Positions 58,997 through 64,000 of a stretch of DNA of 64,000 nt are shown in pieces (position 1 is the first letter of the stretch; each line of letters starts with the position of its first letter). The DNA is taken from NCBI GenBank assembly GCA_003254925.1, contig QANZ01039871.1:32178-96177 (forward strand), in the 5' to 3' direction. The notes beneath the pieces are model-generated. The model searched no databases. It was not told the DNA's origin and was given only the letters and a program-made list of their open reading frames with translations. Source of the DNA: Chamaecrista fasciculata. Taxonomy: Eukaryota > Streptophyta > Magnoliopsida > Fabales > Fabaceae. Both the position numbers and the translations under genes were made by a program.

Positions 58997-59902
58997 TAGG
59001 GGTGGACTGAGGTTAGTATGTTTGCTGTCGATCTGCTTTTTCGCCTTGCTTTGAATACTGTGAACAGCATCAAATTTCCTTCTAGGTTTTATCAATTCCC
59101 TTTTTCTTTGTGATTATCTGTTTCCGTTTTACGTTTCTGTGTGACAAATCAGATTGGAATGAGCTTGATCGGTATTGATTTCAGATTTTCAATATTGCGT
59201 GCTTAGTGTTTTATTATTTTGTTTTCGATGAATATTTTCATCAGTTGCTGATCTGGTGCTGCTCTGGAATCTGGATAGTTGTCTCTACTCTTGCTTCTTT
59301 TTTTTTTTCTCAAAAGAAGGTTTTTTCGAACGCCAGACGTGTAGAAATTGCGAGAAAATTAGAAACTAATAAGGGGAGAAATGGAAAAAGAATCACGCGA
59401 AGTTCACTAAAACGATGTTAAAGTAAATTCTTCGTTAGGACCGGTGAAGGCTGAAATTTGTGGGAGTTTTACAAATATTTTGTTTGTGCTCATTTTGGGT
59501 TTCTTGAACCTATAAGCTTGAAGAAGAGGAGAAAGTGATTGAAATATGGGAGTTTTACAAATATTCTGTTTGTTTCAAGTACTCTTTAGGTATTTGCCAT
59601 AGTGATTTAGTGGACAGCTAGCTTGTCATTGCTTTGGAGGTTTTGTGCTATGTTAGGACAATCATCATTTTATACTTGCTACAGTTCGTTCGGTCTATTA
59701 CAAATTATGTACTACTGTGTAATTGTTAAGAGTTAAATGGATAAAAAATGTGATTAGTTTGCGTGTCCACTGTTTGTGTTCTCTGCTTCATCTGTTTTCT
59801 GTCTTTTTTTTTTTTATCGCCCATGAGCTCTACTATGTTGTCAGATCACTCTAGTGTAATTATTCTAAATGGCTCTTTTACTGTTCTGTTCTTCAGATCA
59901 CA
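58997..59902 (+). promoter_or_regulatory. miR398 target site split by the CSD1 leader intron
   Basis: Leader exon 1 ends with TAGGGGTGGACTGAG (58997-59011), followed by a GTTAGT donor. The next exon begins ATCACA (59897-59902) after CTTCAG, 12 bases before the ATG. Joined, these 21 nt align to the miR398 complement with matches at the cleavage centre, one G:U and three mismatches. miR398 is known to target the CSD1 5' UTR in Arabidopsis. The intron (59012-59896, 885 bp) interrupts the site, so only spliced RNA carries it. Confidence 0.75.
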
Positions 59903-59908
59903 TTAACG

Positions 59909-61587
59909 ATGGTGAAGGCCGTGGCAGTTCTTAGCAGCAGTGAGGGTGTCACTGGAACAATCAACTTCAACCAGGAAGGCAATGGTGAGTTAAATTGTCC
60001 CCAGAGTTTCCAGAAGACTGCTTTTTGTTTTCATGTACTAATCAAATACCTTAAATTATGTGTTATCTAGGTCCAACCACTGTAACCGGAAGTATTGCTG
60101 GCCTTAAGCCTGGGCTCCATGGGTTTCATGTTCATGCTCTTGGGGACACTACAAACGGTTGCATGTCAACTGGTATAGTCTATTGACAAGTACCTGTATC
60201 ATTTTTTATATTCTGAAACAGGAACAGGGAACATTTGCTGAAGAGATGTTTTCTTCCGCAAATTTTCAAACTGTCTTTTAGCTTCTTGTTTTAACTAGTG
60301 TCCAAGCTGAGGGAAGTTTCTTAAGTGGCTTATTGTGAAATTCCATCACTTTCTTGTACTAAAATACCTTAACAATGATCACTTCAGGTCCACATTTTAA
60401 TCCCGCTGGCAAGGAGCATGGCGCCCCTGAGGACGAGAACCGTCATGCTGGTGATCTGGGAAATGTTAATGTTGGCGACGGTGGTATGCCTTTATTCTTT
60501 ATTGATTTGCTTCTGTCTCTGGGGTTCTTACATCCTAAAAGTATTTATCAATTTTGCCTATTTTACCATATGCTTTTGTGGTCCTTAATGTTCTGATCTC
60601 ATTGTAAAATGCAGGAACTGTTAACTTCACCATTACTGACAATCAGGTTTGTGAGTCATATTATTTTCAACTATGAAGAATTCCTCGTGTTACAATATGA
60701 CCTTGATATCTAATTTTTTATGAGATCTGATTTATGTTTGCAGATTCCCCTCAGTGGACCAAATTCTATCATAGGAAGGGCTGTAGTTGTCCATGCGGAC
60801 CCTGATGATCTTGGGAAAGGTATTTGACAATATATGTGTGTTCATGGTATTGATGATCTCTAATAAATAGAAAGTCCCATCTGTAGCTAGTCATTCAGTT
60901 TAGCTCCTTTATGTTTTTATGATTGCACTAGGTGACATCATCAGTAACTGCATTTCATTTGGCTCCATGTGGATTCTTGCTTATCCAAAATAAGATTCAT
61001 TCGTCACAAACTAGTTAAATGTTCATGATTTCTATCTAGTTTGTCTGGGACTATGGATTTTGAATCTCTAATCAGTGTTTAGTCTTTAACTACCTGTATA
61101 TATCGGAGCTTCTATCTGTTCCATTTGATATTTTTTGTATACTACTTTGTTAATATTCTGTGTTCGTCTATGTTCAGGTGGCCATGAGCTTAGCAAAAGT
61201 ACTGGAAATGCTGGTGGCAGAGTAGCTTGTGGTAAGCTTAGTCAGCTAAATTTCACTCATTCAAGACTAGTTTCGGACATGCTATGTTATATTTAACTTG
61301 GTTATTACCTGAAAACTTATACTTGGTTGTGATGCTAAAAATTAAAGATTATGCGGAAGATCTCCTACAGAATTTGTCAACTAGCTGATATAAGCCATAG
61401 CACATAGGGCAACCTCAATTATTTTGTTTTATATATTTTATTTTTAGGGAGAACTAGACGGTGGTAATATTTTGCAAATCTACTGTGGTTTATGGTTTAC
61501 TGACTTTACTCAGTATCGTTTGCTTATAATGACTGAAGTGTTCTTTTTGGCCTTGTTCGCTTAGGTATTATTGGTTTACAAGGATGA
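59909..61587 (+). CDS. CSD1: Cytosolic Cu/Zn superoxide dismutase
   Basis: Seven coding exons: 59909-59984, 60071-60172, 60388-60483, 60615-60646, 60744-60819, 61178-61231, 61565-61587; 152 aa, the usual length. It converts superoxide to hydrogen peroxide and oxygen. All ligands are present: Cu by His45, His47, His62, His119; Zn by His62, His70, His79, Asp82; the disulfide pair is Cys56/Cys145. The signature [14 protein letters not shown] is intact, as is [13 protein letters not shown]. There is no transit peptide, and MVKAVAVL is the cytosolic CSD1 start, in contrast to plastid CSD2. A leader intron lies just before the ATG and its removal forms the miR398 site, which predicts repression when copper is scarce. 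Corresponds to At1g08830. Confidence 0.97.
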
Positions 61588-62556
61588 ACAACCACTCTCA
61601 ACAATCATCCTGTGTTGCATGAAGCTGAATACATGCGTGATCATGTGAAGAAAGCATTGGAACTCTCAGTAATAAGCTTTTGAAATCTCATTGTGTTTTG
61701 CTGCTATGGAATTCTAATGTTTAGTCAAACTGCTACTCGTGAATGATGGATCCGAGTTAGTTTTTGGTTAGTGGCTTGTATTATTGATGTATGCAGTATA
61801 ATGTGGAGAAATAAAATGAGAATTTTATAAATCAAAATGACCATTTTCTTCTATTTTTGTTTATCCCGAGTAGAACACTTCCGAACCCTGTTTGGGTATG
61901 ACCCGCGCAAACTTCTAACATGGGTTTTGTTTTGTTGATGGTATATGTTCATCACGTAGTATCGAACATCGAGAAAAAACAATTATTTTAAAAAGTTTAA
62001 GAACGACATGAACAGCTACATATTGGCTCGGTACGAGTGACACTGAGTGGTGCGCAAGGCACTTTTACATATAAGATATTTTATTCAAAATGAACTGTCT
62101 GGCTTCCTTTTATGTCACTGAACAACTCGTCAAAATTTTAAAATAGAAATGCTTTTCGGGTTAACTTAGATATGAAATCCAATAATCTCTTAGACGACTC
62201 TATTGACTATTAAGAAATAGTTTAATTTATCCGAAGAAGCACTAAACCAGCTTTTAGTAACCAATACATTACATCATACTTGTAAGTACTACAAATATTC
62301 AACGGGTCTTTCATGAAATACTATTACGAAATTTTCAAGTCTTCACTAAACAGCGGTTATCCATTCACTGCATCAATGGATGAAAAACACCTACGAAACA
62401 ATAATTTTACCTTTAACTGGACACATACAGTGATAACTGCCCGTACACTACACAGTACATATCAAAATTTCTATCCCTGGTTCTTATACATGCATTGCTT
62501 AGATTACATAGTATTTACATAGCTTATCTACATTTCAAATATTCTTGGTTTGCTTC
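61588..62556. other. Convergent 3' regions of CSD1 and NHX
   Basis: The two genes face each other over about 1 kb of AT-rich 3' UTR-like and spacer sequence; no gene or repeat is recognised. Confidence 0.55.
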
Positions 62557-63700
62557 TCAATGCCACTGATGATGACCATTCCTCTCAGTTGGTGAACCTG
62601 GTTCCACAGGAACAAAACCCCTGCCGCCAAAAACTGGACGCATGAATGCATCATCAAACTTACGCCAGTAACGATGAACTGTGTGTGTTGGAGTGGCCAG
62701 TAATGCACGAATGCTGCTTGGACGATGGATTTCACGGCTATCAATATCAACTTCGGAATCTTGGGGAGATCCTAGAAACGGTACGTTTAATGATTTCGGA
62801 GTAGATGAATCTTCCGTTGTCATGCTGACAGTGTGTTTAGGATGAGGTAGCAAAAGTCTTATGAGTGGCTTAGTCATCAAGCCAAACACCTGAAAATTTA
62901 TATGTCAGTTCCATCTCTAAAGGATTTTTTATGTGATATTAAAGCACATGTCTGATCAGTATAAGATCTGAACAATTATTTTAAGGCGAATGTGTGGTTA
63001 GTAGTGCATGTTGACAAGGTTGCACAATTTGTTTAGATTGAAGATACAAACATTATGGCAGTAACTTCACTATTAAGAGTTTCCACAAATCAGGCTATTT
63101 AATGACAAATTCAACATTTGGTCTGACAAATCCAACATTTGGTCTCAAATTGTTTAAGTTAGACCTCAAACTATTCGTCATCAAAATAAATTTTCGCCCC
63201 ATAATAAAAAGAAATCAATAAAGATTGTCCAGGATATAAAAAAACCACGAAAAAGCAAATGTCTTACCACTGTGCTCACAAGTACAACAGTAATTGTGCT
63301 GGTGATCATGATTGCATTGGACCGCTGTTGAGTATGCCCCGACATGGTGAACTGCATTTTTAAAGTATATCAGTTTTGCAAAAATCACATCATCAAATGA
63401 GCAAAGTTTTCCCTACCTGATTATAGGCTAGTGCCATTGAAACAGCACCTCTCATGAGACCAGCCCACCAAATGATCACCTACATTTAAGAAACTCGTCA
63501 GCATAACTTGGACACCCCAGTGATCCAGGAACAGTTACAAGTTACAGAAATGAAGTCATACTTGCTGTCGGAAGGAGATCTTCTCATTAGGTGACTTTTT
63601 AGCCAAGTTGGATATGAAGGATAAGGGGAAAACAAAAGCTGCTCTTCCAACAAGTACAAGACCCAGTAATACAGAACTCACTGCTACTGAAGTTCCAGGG
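62557..63700 (-). CDS. NHX2: Vacuolar Na+(K+)/H+ exchanger NHX, C-terminal exons (partial)
   Basis: Four exons read leftwards: 63700-63562, 63479-63417, 63351-63268, 62889-62557, covering the last 206 or so residues. Upstream exons lie beyond the right edge. NHX1/NHX2-type exchangers load Na+ or K+ into the vacuole in exchange for protons. Seen: PGTSVAVSSVLLGLVLVGRA, FVFPLSFISNLAKK, IIWWAGLMRGAVSMALAYNQ (a late conserved membrane segment), SNAIMITSTITVVLVSTVVF, TKPLIRLLLPH, then the cytosolic/luminal tail with VHRYWRKFDDAFMRPVFGGR and GFVPVEPGSPTER. The tail matches the vacuolar clade (NHX1-4), not endosomal NHX5/6. Naming it NHX2 rests on synteny with At3g05030. Confidence 0.92.
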
Positions 63701-63865
63701 CTGCAGAAGATTGTTTTTTTCAAAAAAAGGTGGAACATATATTTATTTTCTTTTCAAAAGGCGAGGAAGTTTTGATTGAGAAAATAAAGACTATAAGAGT
63801 GGATGATCAAGCCCATAAACGCAAGTACAAAATTTGGAGGAGAAAAAGAAAAGCTCTTAAAAAAA

Positions 63866-64000
63866 GAGTAAATTAATAATTTAATCTTGAAAGATTATAA
63901 ATATCTCAATTTAGACATTGAAAGATAACATTATTAAATTTAGTCCTCCAAAGATTTTATCAGAATCAATTTAGGCTCTCTATTAAGAATATTAACTTAG
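63866..64000. mobile_element. Possible family D MITE cut by the window edge
   Basis: GAGTAAATTAATAATTTAAT followed by alternating AAAGATTATAAATATC and CAATTTAGACATTGAAAG units resembles one arm of a family D type element. The other arm lies beyond the window. It sits in an NHX intron. Confidence 0.4.

Overview
This is a window of a eudicot plant nuclear genome. The genes have many short AT-rich introns with GT-AG borders (two are GC-AG), intergenic DNA is AT-rich and full of small inverted-repeat transposons, and every recognisable protein is a plant family member. The species cannot be named from the sequence. Twelve host genes can be modelled, most of them to the base, because the exon sums stay in frame and the proteins match known families.

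Layout: a FANTASTIC FOUR-like gene (1437-2102, -); a repeat-rich stretch holding a 1.3 kb foldback element with captured gene DNA (4454-5747); an RBK2-type receptor-like cytoplasmic kinase (8078-11148, +); histone H2A.X (14330-14851, +); a chloroplast M41-type (FtsH-like) metallopeptidase (15841-18084, +); DHHC S-acyltransferase PAT17 (19463-24063, +); cyclin-L (26614-29997, +); TRAPPC6/Trs33 (31400-33365, -); VAP27-2 (35355-38855, -); a 7 kb transposon-rich intergenic region with a SINE and a Pack-MULE-like element; CAND2/TPRA1 seven-transmembrane protein (45984-48276, -); coiled-coil protein SCD2 (50933-56858, +); cytosolic Cu/Zn superoxide dismutase CSD1 (59909-61587, +, with a miR398 site created by splicing of its leader); and the C-terminal exons of a vacuolar NHX Na+/H+ exchanger (62557-63700, -, running off the right edge).

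The genes do not form one pathway. Several act in membrane trafficking or organisation (PAT17, TRAPPC6, VAP27-2, SCD2, NHX), but this is probably chance. Gene order recalls, from memory, Arabidopsis At3g04970-At3g05140 (PAT17, TRAPPC6, CAND2, NHX2, RBK2) interleaved with At1g08820-08880 (VAP27-2, CSD1, H2A.X) and At5g27150-27290 (NHX1, M41-like), as expected of an ancestral segment later split between Arabidopsis duplicates.

The accessory content is mostly non-autonomous DNA transposons. One group has long inverted repeats starting GG(G/C)T.AA and 9-bp target duplications (Mutator type). The other has termini such as TAGGG(G/A)TG or CAAGGTTGTC and 8-bp target duplications (hAT type). Together they cover roughly 10 kb. 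No CRISPR array, operon, rRNA or tRNA gene, or novel multi-gene system was found. The most interesting items are the captured-gene foldback elements, the splice-junction miR398 site, two GC-AG introns, and a possible poison exon in VAP27-2.
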